Shown piece by piece: positions 8,270 through 16,515 of a stretch of DNA of 37,819 nucleotides. The first letter of the stretch is position 1, and each line of letters begins with the position of its first letter. The notes below the pieces were generated by a model. That model was given only the letters and a program-made list of their open reading frames with translations, had not been told where the DNA came from and did not search any database. The stretch covers positions 1-37,819 of the forward strand of contig NZ_CAJXNN010000032.1 in assembly GCF_913057115.1 (NCBI RefSeq). The letters run 5' to 3'. The position numbers and the translations under genes were made by a program. The stretch is from an uncultured Roseovarius sp. (GTDB taxonomy: Bacteria; Pseudomonadota; Alphaproteobacteria; Rhodobacterales; Rhodobacteraceae).

Positions 8270-9079
8270 ATGATCCGTCTTGTCTTGCTTTTGGTGACGA
8301 TGGCAACCGCTGCATTTGCCCAGGAGCGGCGGCCAAGTCATTGTATTGCGATTGCCGATAGTGCGCCGGGCATACGATATTTGCACAAGGCCAGTTTTCG
8401 CGCCCCTGTCCCGGAATTCTCCGTGCGATTGCAGTACATCGCGCATGCCTCGTTCCTGATCCAGTCCGAAGACGGTCTATCAGCCGTAACGGATTACACC
8501 GGGTTCATCGGCAACGTGGATTTCATCCCCGACGTGGTGACGATGAACCACGCCCATTCCACCCATTGGACGCCCAACCCGGATCCGGCCATTCCACATG
8601 TGTTGAGGGGATGGGGGGACTTTGGCAAAGGCGCCGATCATCATGTCGATCTGGGCGGTATGGTGATCCGTAACGTGCCGACCGATATCCGTTCCTACGG
8701 AAAGGTCGAGCCCAAGGGCAATTCCATTTTCGTGTTCGAGGCTGCCGGCCTTTGCATCGGCCATCTGGGCCACCTTCACCACGAACCCAGCGATGAGCAA
8801 TACGCGGCCCTTGGGCGGATGGATGTGGTCATGGCACCTGTGGATGGTGGCTTTACCATGCCGCTTGAAAACATGATGAACGTGCTGCGCCGCCTGAAGG
8901 CGCGGATCGTCATCCCAATGCATTGGTTCGCCGATGGCTCGCTTGGCCGCTTTCTTGCCGGGATGGAGGATGAGTTCCGTATCGTCGATACGGGAGAAAG
9001 CACGCTGACGGTTTCCCTGCGTACCCTTCCCGATGATCCGACGATCATGGTGTTGCGCCCGTCTTACCTGAGGGAGTGA
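8270..9079 (+). CDS. Exported MBL-fold metallo-hydrolase
   Basis: A 269-residue metallo-beta-lactamase-fold protein with a signal peptide (MIRLVLLLVTMATAAFAQ). The first metal motif is NHAHSTHW (H94, H96, H99), followed by GHLGHLHH (H165, H168), D192 and H218 in IPMHWF, a pattern like UlaG/Zn-dependent hydrolases. The ATG at 8270 is preferred over a GTG at 8234 because GGAGGG (8258-8263) lies just ahead of it and it gives a proper signal peptide. The substrate is unknown. It ends one base before the convergent DUF6505 gene. Confidence 0.87.
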   Translation: MIRLVLLLVTMATAAFAQERRPSHCIAIADSAPGIRYLHKASFRAPVPEFSVRLQYIAHASFLIQSEDGLSAVTDYTGFIGNVDFIPDVVTMNHAHSTHWTPNPDPAIPHVLRGWGDFGKGADHHVDLGGMVIRNVPTDIRSYGKVEPKGNSIFVFEAAGLCIGHLGHLHHEPSDEQYAALGRMDVVMAPVDGGFTMPLENMMNVLRRLKARIVIPMHWFADGSLGRFLAGMEDEFRIVDTGESTLTVSLRTLPDDPTIMVLRPSYLRE

Positions 9080-9080
9080 T

Positions 9081-9560
9081 TTATTCGTCCAGAGATCCGT
9101 GTATCGCGAATTGCTCCAGTCCTGCGTCCTGCGCCTCGATCACGCGGAAACTTTCGCGGACGCCGGATTCTGTCAACTCGCGGGCGACAGTCAGCAGGGT
9201 ATTGGGCGCGTGGTCTTCGCAAAGGTCGATCATGTGTGTGATTTCGTCGTCGGCCACAGGGCGCGCGGCCTCAAGGCTGGGCGCGCCATAGATATCGACA
9301 AAATGCTGGGCGAGCGCTGCGGAAAGCGCACTGCGCTCAACCTCCTCTATCTGGGTGACCGCGACGAATGTCACCCGGCCAAAGGTCTCGCACCCCAACC
9401 AGCCATTGGCGAAGGCTTGGCGCTGTTTGCCCGCCAAATCGCCCTCGGACCAGTTGGAGAACTCGAACCCACCCGAGATGCACCATTCGCCGGTGCGGGC
9501 GGGGTTCGCGTAGACGCGCGTGTCGCTTTCGTCGAAATGGATGGCACGGGCCAATTTCAT
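9081..9560 (-). CDS. DUF6505-family protein
   Basis: A 159-residue soluble protein starting MKLARAIHFDESDTRVYANP, which I recognise as the DUF6505 type found in Rhodobacterales next to a biotin/lipoate ligase-like gene. It has no signal peptide, no membrane segment and no metal motif. The start overlaps the stop of the upstream ligase-like gene by 4 bases, so the two are coupled and are the last genes of the minus-strand arm of the formate dehydrogenase locus. Function unknown; a role in cofactor handling is inferred only from the neighbours. Confidence 0.75.
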   Translation of the reverse strand: MKLARAIHFDESDTRVYANPARTGEWCISGGFEFSNWSEGDLAGKQRQAFANGWLGCETFGRVTFVAVTQIEEVERSALSAALAQHFVDIYGAPSLEAARPVADDEITHMIDLCEDHAPNTLLTVARELTESGVRESFRVIEAQDAGLEQFAIHGSLDE

Positions 9561-10264
9561 TTGTCTTGCTCCAGTAGGGTGCTGAGCGGGATCACCGCGG
9601 TCTGTTGGTCATTGCGCAGTAGCATGCCAAAGTCCTCATCGACCCCTAGGAAGGTGCCACTTTGGCCGTTTTGCGTGATGTCTTCGCCGATGCCATGGGC
9701 CAGCCCCCGCCATTCTGCATGCAGGGGGCGGGGGCCTTCCTCGTCCCATCGGGTGATCCAGTTGAGCGTGTGGCGCGCCCAAGCCTCAAGCAGGTTGGTG
9801 GCATCGACATCCGCGCAGCCTTCCTCATAGAGCGCGGTTTCATCGGGCCGGTGGCCCGGCTGACCGCCCGCCAGCAGAAGGGGCAGTTCCAAGCCCACGA
9901 CCAGCCAATCAGGTTGTTCCTTGGGGTCACCGGTGCTGGCCGCCACACGCAACCGCCCACAGGCGGCACCGTTGATGCGCAGGCCGCCCTCCCATTCCAG
10001 ATGGACGGCCACCTCTGGCGGGCCGAGCGCGCCGAGCGCGTTTTGAAAGCCCACGCCACAGGCGGGCAGCATGGCCATGGCCTTTTCAAGCGGCACTTCG
10101 GGGGCCATGACAAGCGCCGCCGCCAGACGGTTGGCCGCCACGTTGTAGACAATCAGCCCCGCGTCACAGCCAAGCGAGGCCATGGCGCAGGCTTTCTCGA
10201 ACGGGTCGATCCCGGCATCCACCGGATGGCCCGACATGAGAGGTGGCAAGGCTGGTGCGCTCAT
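9557..10264 (-). CDS. Biotin/lipoate A/B protein ligase-family protein
   Basis: A 235-residue protein with the biotin/lipoyl ligase fold: LEKAMAMLPACGVGFQNAL followed by HLEWEGGLRINGAACGRLRV matches the strand region that holds the acyl-adenylate in BirA/LplA-like enzymes. The classical GRGR-type loop is not obvious, so it may be a non-canonical member. The ATG at 10264 is chosen because it overlaps the apbC stop by 4 bases (ATGA in the minus direction); the frame extends further upstream only inside apbC. It is coupled to DUF6505 downstream. The recurring link with formate dehydrogenase genes suggests a maturation role, unproven. Confidence 0.75.
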   Translation of the reverse strand: MSAPALPPLMSGHPVDAGIDPFEKACAMASLGCDAGLIVYNVAANRLAAALVMAPEVPLEKAMAMLPACGVGFQNALGALGPPEVAVHLEWEGGLRINGAACGRLRVAASTGDPKEQPDWLVVGLELPLLLAGGQPGHRPDETALYEEGCADVDATNLLEAWARHTLNWITRWDEEGPRPLHAEWRGLAHGIGEDITQNGQSGTFLGVDEDFGMLLRNDQQTAVIPLSTLLEQDK

Positions 10265-11322
10265 GCGACCCCCTGTGCCACCAACTGCTTGGCGATATCG
10301 CGGAAGGCCTTCGATTGTTGAGCTTCTGGTTTTGACACCACGATTGGTGCGCCACCATCCGATGCCATGCGAATGTCGATGTGCAGGGGAACTTCGGCCA
10401 GCAGCGGCACCCCTAGCTTGTCGCATTCCGCTTTTACGCCGCCGTGCCCAAACACATGCTCCTCATGTCCGCAGCTTGAGCAGATATGCGTACTCATGTT
10501 CTCGATCATGCCCAACACCGGCACGTTCAGCTGATTGAACATGTCGATCCCCTTGCGCGCGTCCAGCAGGGCCACGTCTTGCGGGGTCGAGACAATGATC
10601 GCGCCGTCCACCACGGTTTTCTGCGCCAGTGTCATTTGCACGTCGCCCGTGCCGGGGGGCAGGTCGACCAATAGCACATCCAAAGCGCCCCATTGCACTT
10701 GCATCAACATTTGCTGCAACGCGCCCATAAGCATGGGCCCGCGCCAGACAACGGCCTGATCCTCGTTGGTCATCAGGCCAATGGACATCATGGTGACGCC
10801 ATGATTGCGCATTGGCAGGATGGTCTTGCCATCGGGGCTGGCCGGTCGGCCCGAGACACCAAGCATGCGCGGCTGACTAGGACCATAGACATCGGCATCC
10901 AAGAGCCCCACGCGCCGCCCTTCGGCGGCAAGGGCGCAGGCCAGATTGGCAGATACGGTGGATTTGCCCACACCGCCCTTGCCGCTGGCAATGGCTATGA
11001 TGTGCTGAACACCCGGCACCCGTTCGGGGCCTTGCGGCTCGGCCTTTTTCTGCGGTTTGAGATCGGGCGGAGCCTTGGTGCTGTGAGCGGTCAGAACAGC
11101 CGAAACTTCGGAAGCTCCAAGCGCTTTCACGGAGGCTTCGGCCGCATCGCGAACCGGCTCATATGCCTGTGCCTTGGCTGGATCAATTTCCAGAACGAAG
11201 CGCACCGCGGCAGAATCCACGGTCAAGCCGCGTGTGATGCCAGCCGAGACAATATCGGAACCGCTTACCGGGTCCGTGATCTTTTTCAGCGCTTCAAGAA
11301 CGCTCTCTCTTGTCAATGCCAC
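10261..11322 (-). CDS. apbC: Mrp/NBP35-family iron-sulfur carrier ATPase
   Basis: P-loop ATPase that binds and delivers [4Fe-4S] clusters to target proteins in the cytoplasm. The 353-residue chain has an N-terminal MIP18/DUF59-like domain (residues 1-80), a Pro/Lys linker, the deviant Walker A GKGGVGKS (114-121), the switch LLVDLPPGTGD (217-227) and the cluster-binding pair C281/C284 in CSSCGHEEHVFG. It lies 2 bases after the DUF6494 stop and overlaps the ligase-like gene. Being next to a formate dehydrogenase with many iron-sulfur clusters, it may supply them. Genome annotations use apbC or mrp. Confidence 0.93.
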   Translation of the reverse strand: MALTRESVLEALKKITDPVSGSDIVSAGITRGLTVDSAAVRFVLEIDPAKAQAYEPVRDAAEASVKALGASEVSAVLTAHSTKAPPDLKPQKKAEPQGPERVPGVQHIIAIASGKGGVGKSTVSANLACALAAEGRRVGLLDADVYGPSQPRMLGVSGRPASPDGKTILPMRNHGVTMMSIGLMTNEDQAVVWRGPMLMGALQQMLMQVQWGALDVLLVDLPPGTGDVQMTLAQKTVVDGAIIVSTPQDVALLDARKGIDMFNQLNVPVLGMIENMSTHICSSCGHEEHVFGHGGVKAECDKLGVPLLAEVPLHIDIRMASDGGAPIVVSKPEAQQSKAFRDIAKQLVAQGVA

Positions 11323-11324
11323 GG

Positions 11325-11528
11325 TCAGCCTTGCCCCTTGATGACACCAGTCACTTCGTGTTCGATGTCCAAGCCCTCAACGGTCAGCACGACCTTGGCC
11401 TTGAACTCGCGTCCTTCAAGGTTGCCCGCGTCTCGCAGCCCCTCTTCGATGGCCTGTTGCGAGGTCACGCCGACCTGCTTGAGGAACTTGCGCATGGACA
11501 TGTTGAAATCGCCGATATCTTCGCTCAT
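11325..11528 (-). CDS. DUF6494-family small protein
   Basis: A 67-residue protein with the pattern FNMSMRKFLKQVGVTSQ, which matches the small DUF6494 family common in proteobacteria. It is probably cytoplasmic, with an N-terminal helix and a C-terminal strand pair (KVVLTVEGLDIEHEV). AGGAAGA precedes the ATG. It is the first gene of the minus-strand arm (DUF6494, apbC, ligase-like, DUF6505) and is divergent from the cytochrome fusion gene at 11590. Function unknown. Confidence 0.75.
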   Translation of the reverse strand: MSEDIGDFNMSMRKFLKQVGVTSQQAIEEGLRDAGNLEGREFKAKVVLTVEGLDIEHEVTGVIKGQG

Positions 11529-11552
11529 TTCGTCTTCCTTTCTTCAAGATCG

Positions 11553-11589
11553 TTGACGCGGGTGCCTTTGGCTTTCTACCCTAGACACC
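11553..11589 (+). promoter_or_regulatory. Possible promoter giving a leaderless transcript for the 11590 gene
   Basis: TTGACG at 11553-11558 and TACCCT at 11577-11582 are separated by 18 bases. A start site about seven bases on would fall at or next to the ATG at 11590. No Shine-Dalgarno sequence is visible before that ATG, which fits a leaderless mRNA. The -10 box is only a fair match. Confidence 0.4.
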
Positions 11590-12342
11590 ATGCGCCAAAT
11601 TGTTGTTCTGCTCAGTCTCGCACTCATCCTGTCTATTTCGGCGGGCAAGGCGCGGGCGGCAGATGATCTGCGCGTCGCGGCCCCGCAGGCTTTGCAGGAC
11701 AGTGGCTTGCTGCAATATGTGTTGCCTCGGTTTTCGCTTAAAACCGGGGTGCGTGTCGAGGTGGTCGAGGAACAGGCGCAGGCCGACCTTGTGCTGACCA
11801 ATCAAGACGCAGGCACGGCGGTGTTTCAAGGGCCTGACGCGACTTGGAGCTTGTTGGTGTTGGCCGAAAGCGAGGCGGCCTCGCGTCTGGCCGACTGGTT
11901 TGCGGGCGAGATCGGCAAACGCACGATCACCAGTTTCGAAGTGGACGGAAGCGCGCCCTTTACCCTTCCCAAGACCAAAGAAGCCAAGGTGGTGGCCATC
12001 TCCTTTGAAGGGGACGCCGTGCTTGGCAAGACCCTGTCTATGAAGATGTGCGGGCGCTGTCATGTTGTCGATCCGAAGGATCGGATGAACGATATCGGCT
12101 CGACCCCGTCTTTTTCGGTTCTGCGCGCTATGCGCGATTGGGACCGCCGGTTTCAGACCTTCTTTGCGCTCAACCCGCATCCGGCCTTCACGCAAGTCGA
12201 GGATGTGACACCGGACTTTCCCATAGACCGTCCATCGCCGATCAAACCTGTCGAGATGACGCTGGATGATCTTGAGGCGATTCTGGCCTATGTCTCGGAC
12301 CTTGCGCCCGCTGATCTGGGAGCCCCCTTGCAGCATCAGTGA
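11590..12342 (+). CDS. Exported fusion of a shortened TupA/PBP-like domain with a c-type cytochrome domain
   Basis: A 250-residue periplasmic protein with a signal peptide (residues 1-23, ending AGKARA). The N-terminal part (about 25-127) resembles tungstate/molybdate-type binding proteins: LRVAAPQALQDSGLLQYVLP corresponds to the family's opening, and EAASRLADWFAGEIGKRTI followed by SFEVDGSAPF to its closing helix and strand, while the middle of the domain is missing. The C-terminal part carries one haem site, CGRCH (154-158). The cytochrome part is certain. The TupA relation is my reading of the pattern and lacks the oxyanion-binding core. Convergent with the polyferredoxin gene, overlapping it by 7 bases. 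A role as an electron carrier for formate dehydrogenase is plausible. Confidence 0.8.
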   Translation: MRQIVVLLSLALILSISAGKARAADDLRVAAPQALQDSGLLQYVLPRFSLKTGVRVEVVEEQAQADLVLTNQDAGTAVFQGPDATWSLLVLAESEAASRLADWFAGEIGKRTITSFEVDGSAPFTLPKTKEAKVVAISFEGDAVLGKTLSMKMCGRCHVVDPKDRMNDIGSTPSFSVLRAMRDWDRRFQTFFALNPHPAFTQVEDVTPDFPIDRPSPIKPVEMTLDDLEAILAYVSDLAPADLGAPLQHQ

Positions 12343-14294
12343 TCCCGGCGTTTGCTGAAGTAGTCGTCGGTCGTGCGTACCTGCGGGCGCTCACCGCCCG
12401 CGAAAGGATTGTCCTGTGAGTGGAATTGCGCCTTCACACGACAATCGTCGCACATCTGGATCATGCGGGCAGCGTTTTCATTGGCAAACATTGCGTGCTT
12501 GCCCGCAAGCTTTTCGGTGATCTTTTCGATCGTCGATTTGACGCCGAACAAGCTGCCGCATTCGACGCAGGCGAAGGGTTCTTCCTCGTGCAAAACAATT
12601 TGGGTAAGCGCGTCGTCGGCGAGATTCATGCGCGGCTCGTAACTGATCGCGTCTTCGGGGCAGACATTGGCGCAAAGCCCACATTGCAGGCAGGCGTCTT
12701 CCTGAAACCTGAGTTGCGGCATGTCAGGGTTATCCACCAAGGCGCTCGAGGGACAAAGCGAGACGCAGGACAGGCATAGCGTACAGGCATCGGTATCGAC
12801 CAAAACAGCGCCATACGGGGCAGTCTCGGGAAGGGGAATGGCCTCGTCGCTTTGGTGGATCGCTTTTGCGCTGAGGCGTGCAACCTGTCGGCGGCTCCCC
12901 ATTGGCAGTATGGGGGCATCGCAGGCCTCCGGTGGCTCTGCTGCGTCGTAAAGTGCCTCACATAGTTTATCGGGGTCCCCGATATCCAGAAGTGCGATCT
13001 GGTCGCTACTCGCCATGGCCTGCGCCAAGGGGATTTCCTGATCAAGGGCGTCCCGCTCGGTGCTCGGGCTAAGCAATAGCTTCACATTGGCAAAGCCGGA
13101 GGCAAGCGACGCCAGCATCTCGGCGTGGCCAAAGGCCGAAAGCGCGGGCACCTCAAAGGGGATGACATCCGCAGGCAGGCCGCGGCCATAGCGCGCGGCA
13201 AGGCTTATCATTTCCCGACCGAACTCTGCATCATGTACCAGAAGACGTGGGGTGCCGCCGCCGGCCTTTCGGAACGCCGAGGCGAGCGTATGTAAACGGC
13301 GAAAGACAGTGTCGGGCGCGGGCGCATCATAGGTGACCGCGCCAGACGGGCACCGCGCGGCACAGGCACCACACCCCGCGCAAATCATTGGATCAATGCT
13401 CACATGATCGCCATCAGGTGAAATTGCACCGGTCGGGCACAAATCCAGGCACTTGGTGCAGCCGGTTTTCTCCGCACGTGAATGAGCACAGAGCAGTGGC
13501 TCCGTTGCGACATAGAGCGGTTTTTCGAATGTACCGATCAATTGCGACGCCTGCAAGACCGCGTCGGAGACAGCGTGCAGGCTGCCGGGGTCCGCGCGAA
13601 GATAACCCTCTCTTTTTTGAGGAGCCGGAAAAAGCGCTGTGTCCCCGGACAAATCGAGAATAACATCACATTCTGTGCGCCCCCCATGCCTTGCCTCGGT
13701 CCATGTCAAAGCGCCCCGTCCTGCCGGGTTAACTTGCTGCAACGCGTCAATTCTGAGTTCAAATTGGCCCAAAGCCCCGCTGGCGCGCTTGATCTGCCCA
13801 CGAATGACATCGTACTCACGGGTATCCGGGGGATCGCAATCGTCTGTCAAAAGCACCGTTACACCCAGGATTGGGGCGAGTTTTTCAGCCGCCTCAAGTG
13901 CGACAACCGATGTGCCGATGATCAGGCAAAGACCTTCTGAAACGACATCCACAGACTTTTCAGCCGGCGCGCTTAGCGTGGCCTCGGCCAAGAGTGCGGC
14001 CATTTTGGGTAGTTTCGACCGGGGGTCATCGGACCATCCGGCCCTGTCTCTTATGTCGGTGAACCCCGGCATCTCGGCCCCGGTTTCCGAGGCAACTTCC
14101 TCGAATACGCGACGTTCTTGCTGACAGCAAATTATCGCATCGCCGCCTGCCATCTCTTGGGTCGCTAGGTCGATTTGGGTTGTGCAGAGGCTGGAATGCA
14201 CCTGCGAGCATGACAAGCCGGTCGCCTCTTCAAGAGCCGCTGCATCTACGTCTTGGGTTCCGGAACAATTACACAAAATCAAGCGCTTGGCCAT
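12336..14294 (-). CDS. Polyferredoxin-type 4Fe-4S protein of the formate dehydrogenase locus
   Basis: A 652-residue cytoplasmic iron-sulfur protein. The N-terminus (LILCNCSGTQDV, then Cys29, Cys37 and CC at 56-57) resembles HdrA-like and related redox proteins. Two ferredoxin clusters lie at C269/279/282/286 and C305/308/311/315, two more at C504/507/510/514 and C535/538/541/545. A C-terminal pair of Cys pairs (C576/579 and C615/618) looks like a zinc or further metal site. The ATG at 14294 has AAGGA upstream; longer starts to 14420 add a basic, non-conserved leader. Such genes recur beside formate dehydrogenases in Rhodobacterales, where they may feed electrons to or mature the enzyme. Confidence 0.85.
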   Translation of the reverse strand: MAKRLILCNCSGTQDVDAAALEEATGLSCSQVHSSLCTTQIDLATQEMAGGDAIICCQQERRVFEEVASETGAEMPGFTDIRDRAGWSDDPRSKLPKMAALLAEATLSAPAEKSVDVVSEGLCLIIGTSVVALEAAEKLAPILGVTVLLTDDCDPPDTREYDVIRGQIKRASGALGQFELRIDALQQVNPAGRGALTWTEARHGGRTECDVILDLSGDTALFPAPQKREGYLRADPGSLHAVSDAVLQASQLIGTFEKPLYVATEPLLCAHSRAEKTGCTKCLDLCPTGAISPDGDHVSIDPMICAGCGACAARCPSGAVTYDAPAPDTVFRRLHTLASAFRKAGGGTPRLLVHDAEFGREMISLAARYGRGLPADVIPFEVPALSAFGHAEMLASLASGFANVKLLLSPSTERDALDQEIPLAQAMASSDQIALLDIGDPDKLCEALYDAAEPPEACDAPILPMGSRRQVARLSAKAIHQSDEAIPLPETAPYGAVLVDTDACTLCLSCVSLCPSSALVDNPDMPQLRFQEDACLQCGLCANVCPEDAISYEPRMNLADDALTQIVLHEEEPFACVECGSLFGVKSTIEKITEKLAGKHAMFANENAARMIQMCDDCRVKAQFHSQDNPFAGGERPQVRTTDDYFSKRRDH

Positions 14295-14642
14295 GGTTTT
14301 CCTTCTGCGTGCTGTATGGATCCAGAGGGTAACTTGCCGCCTGTGGACGCCAAGGTTACGCATGATTCGGCGCAAGCGTAAACAGGATTTGCGGGTCGAG
14401 CATAGCTCTGTGAGCTGCACGGTGAGCTTGCCTGATTCTGACTTTCGAACGCCTCACCTCGGATTGCGCGAGATCATCCGAAGGGCTCCTTGGGACTTTT
14501 TGACCGATGGCGCGCGCTGCCGCTTTGCTGACTGCCCAAACTGTCCTTGTCCGCGATTAGTGTGCGACGGGATGCAGTTTTCGCTTTGTTCGAGCCCGAA
14601 ACTGTATCAGTCTTCAACTGTCCGAAACTGGGGAGGATCGGA
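14295..14642. other. Divergent intergenic region in the formate dehydrogenase locus
   Basis: About 350 bases between the divergent polyferredoxin and DUF3305 genes, so it must hold promoters for both. I see no good sigma-54 (-24/-12) site. The right half has AAACTGTCC at 14538-14546, AACTGTAT around 14600 and AACTGTCC at 14616-14623, a loose direct repeat that could be regulator half-sites. The ribosome-binding site GGGAGG is at 14631-14636. No supported open frame. Confidence 0.5.
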
Positions 14643-15212
14643 GTGGTTCACAATCCGGCACGGTATGAGGCTTTGCCACTTGGCGTGGTGATCCGGCGCA
14701 CGCCGGGCGCGACTCGTTGGGCCAAGTGGGCGTGGAAGGCTGTCGCCGTTCTGCCGGGCGCGGTCGATGCCAAATGGCGTGAAATGCGCCGTGAGGGTGA
14801 CGCCGTGGAATATCATGCCGCGACCTTGCCCTTGGAATTGCACGGTGCTGAAACCGATGCCTACCGGCACGGCCTCGCGGCGCGCACCCCGTCAATCTAT
14901 GTCGTTTTGCGTGAAAGCGACGAGGTGGATGGCCCGCCGTTGGATGCGGTTCTTGTCACGGCCTCGCCCTACGAGGCGCAGGACTATGCTGATAGCGGCG
15001 AGGAAATCATTGAAAAGGTGCCAATGACCGAAGGGCTGATCGCCTTCGTGCAACAGTTCGTCGATACCCACCACGTCGAAGAAGAATTCAAGAAACGCCG
15101 TCGTGACCGTGTCCGCACGGATCGTGTCGAACACAGCATCGGCGACCCGCGTATCACCCAGCTGAACGATGTCTACACCGCGCCGCAGGTGCGCAAAGGG
15201 AGGATGAATTGA
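14643..15212 (+). CDS. DUF3305 domain protein
   Basis: A 189-residue protein of the DUF3305 family, found next to DUF3306 and formate dehydrogenase genes. The start is taken as GTG at 14643, because GGGAGG lies six bases upstream and the product then begins directly with the family's RYEALPLGVVIRRTPG segment. It continues with YHAATLPLELHGAETDAY and ends in a basic tail (RRRDRVRTDRVEH). No signal peptide or membrane segment; soluble, function unknown, probably assembly of the enzyme. Its stop overlaps the TTG start of the DUF3306 gene. Confidence 0.85.
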   Translation: MVHNPARYEALPLGVVIRRTPGATRWAKWAWKAVAVLPGAVDAKWREMRREGDAVEYHAATLPLELHGAETDAYRHGLAARTPSIYVVLRESDEVDGPPLDAVLVTASPYEAQDYADSGEEIIEKVPMTEGLIAFVQQFVDTHHVEEEFKKRRRDRVRTDRVEHSIGDPRITQLNDVYTAPQVRKGRMN

Positions 15213-15838
15213 GCCGCAGCAGCGATTTCTGGTCTCGTCGCAAGGCGAAAGTGCTGGAAGAGCAGCAGGATGAAATGCGTGCTTCCGAGCGTCGTGAGGC
15301 GGCTGAGCGCGATGCGGAGCTTGAGGCGAAAACGGATGAAGACGTGCTGGAAGAGTTGGGTTTGCCCGATCCCGATGCCCTTCAACCCGGGGATGATTTC
15401 AGTGCGTTCATGGCCAAAGCGGTTCCTGACCGTATCCGGCGGCGCGCGTTGCGGCGGCTTTGGCTCTCAAATCCGGCACTCGCCAATCTGGATGGGCTTC
15501 TGGACTATGGCGAGGATTTTACCGATAGCGCGACAGTCGTCGAAAACCTCCAAACGGCGTATCAAGTGGGCAAGGGCATGTTGAAGCACGTCGAGGAGTT
15601 GGCGCGGCAGGCTGAGGTGAAGGCGGCAGATTCACCTGAAGAGCACGCAGAACCGGTATCCTCCGAACACAGCGAACCAGTGGCCGATGTGTCCTTTGCC
15701 GAGGCTGGCGACGACTCTCAAGACGAGGAACCGCAGGCCCATCTTTATGCTTTCGAAGATGACCATGATGCACATGAGGTGGCACCGCGACGCCGTATGC
15801 GGTTTGCCTTCGATACCAGTGAAGGCGCCCAAGCATGA
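15209..15838 (+). CDS. DUF3306 domain protein
   Basis: A 209-residue protein beginning FWSRRKAKV, the DUF3306 hallmark, followed by a charged helix rich in Glu and Arg (residues 15-50), the core PDRIRRRALRRLWLSNPALANLDGL and an acidic C-terminal tail ending with a basic RRRMRFAF motif. The start is TTG at 15209, inside the DUF3305 stop, with GGGAGGA at 15198-15204. It is coupled to DUF3305 before and to the TorD gene after (ATGA overlap). Role unknown; the invariable pairing with DUF3305 suggests a joint role. Confidence 0.85.
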   Translation: MSRSSDFWSRRKAKVLEEQQDEMRASERREAAERDAELEAKTDEDVLEELGLPDPDALQPGDDFSAFMAKAVPDRIRRRALRRLWLSNPALANLDGLLDYGEDFTDSATVVENLQTAYQVGKGMLKHVEELARQAEVKAADSPEEHAEPVSSEHSEPVADVSFAEAGDDSQDEEPQAHLYAFEDDHDAHEVAPRRRMRFAFDTSEGAQA

Positions 15839-16464
15839 GTATGAGCGAGACAGCCATGGAGCAAGCCAACGTGTCCCAGACCATTGCGGAAGAAGATCGG
15901 CTGCGCGCCGATTTGTATGATTTTCTGGGCGTGCTTTTGGCCGGACCACCTGATCAGGCATTGCTGGACAAGACCAAGACGCTAAGCGGTGACGACGGTG
16001 AGTTGGGGACAGCCATCGGCGCGCTATCGCGTATAGCCAAGCACACCAAGCCGCCTGCGGCGGAGCGGGAATTCAACGCCCTTTTTATCGGGTTGGGTCG
16101 GGGCGAATTGCTCCCTTATGCCAGTTATTATCTCACTGGCTTCCTGAACGAGAAGCCTTTGGCTGTTTTGCGCCGGGATATGGCGGCGCGTGGCATGACC
16201 CGCGCCGAGAATGTGTACGAACCCGAAGACAATATCGCCTCGTGCATGGAGATGATGGCCGGGTTGATCCGTGGCCGGTTTGGCAAGCCCGCGTCGCTGG
16301 CGGATCAAAAGACCTTCTTTAACAAGCATGTCGGCCCTTGGGCCGGTCACTTTTTCACAGATTTGGAAGCCGCCAAGAACTCGGTTTTCTATGCCCCGGT
16401 CGGCGCTGTTGGCCGGGTGTTCATGGATATCGAGGCCGAGGGTTTCCGGATGAGCGCGGAGTGA
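15835..16464 (+). CDS. TorD/DmsD-family chaperone
   Basis: Cytoplasmic chaperone of 209 residues that binds the Tat signal of a molybdoenzyme and holds it until the cofactor is inserted. Visible are the all-helical pattern, the EREFNALFIGLGRGELLPYASYY segment (family E-F-x-x-L-F-x-G motif), and EPEDNIASCMEMMAGLI near residue 135. The ATG at 15835 overlaps the DUF3306 stop; an ATG at 15841 is an alternative. The nearby Tat substrates are the 63-residue protein and FdhA, the likely clients. Confidence 0.88.
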   Translation: MSMSETAMEQANVSQTIAEEDRLRADLYDFLGVLLAGPPDQALLDKTKTLSGDDGELGTAIGALSRIAKHTKPPAAEREFNALFIGLGRGELLPYASYYLTGFLNEKPLAVLRRDMAARGMTRAENVYEPEDNIASCMEMMAGLIRGRFGKPASLADQKTFFNKHVGPWAGHFFTDLEAAKNSVFYAPVGAVGRVFMDIEAEGFRMSAE

Positions 16465-16477
16465 TCCGCACCTAACC

Positions 16478-16493
16478 GGCGGGCTTGCCCGCC
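16478..16493 (+). other. Small GC hairpin between the chaperone and Tat-protein genes
   Basis: GGCGGGC and GCCCGCC face each other around a minimal loop, just ahead of the GAGGAGGAC-type ribosome-binding region at about 16501-16511. No T-tract follows. It could be an mRNA-processing or stability element that separates expression of the enzyme from its chaperones. Confidence 0.4.
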
Positions 16494-16515
16494 ATAACCA
16501 GAGAGGAGGACTCTC

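Noticed and set aside
14294..14420. Longer start for the polyferredoxin gene.
   Set aside because: Adds 42 basic residues with no family support; the ATG at 14294 has a good ribosome-binding site.
14295..14642. A sigma-54 promoter for the formate dehydrogenase genes, expected from an NtrC-type regulator.
   Set aside because: No TGGC/TTGC pair at the correct spacing was found; the nearest candidate around 14507 is off by spacing.
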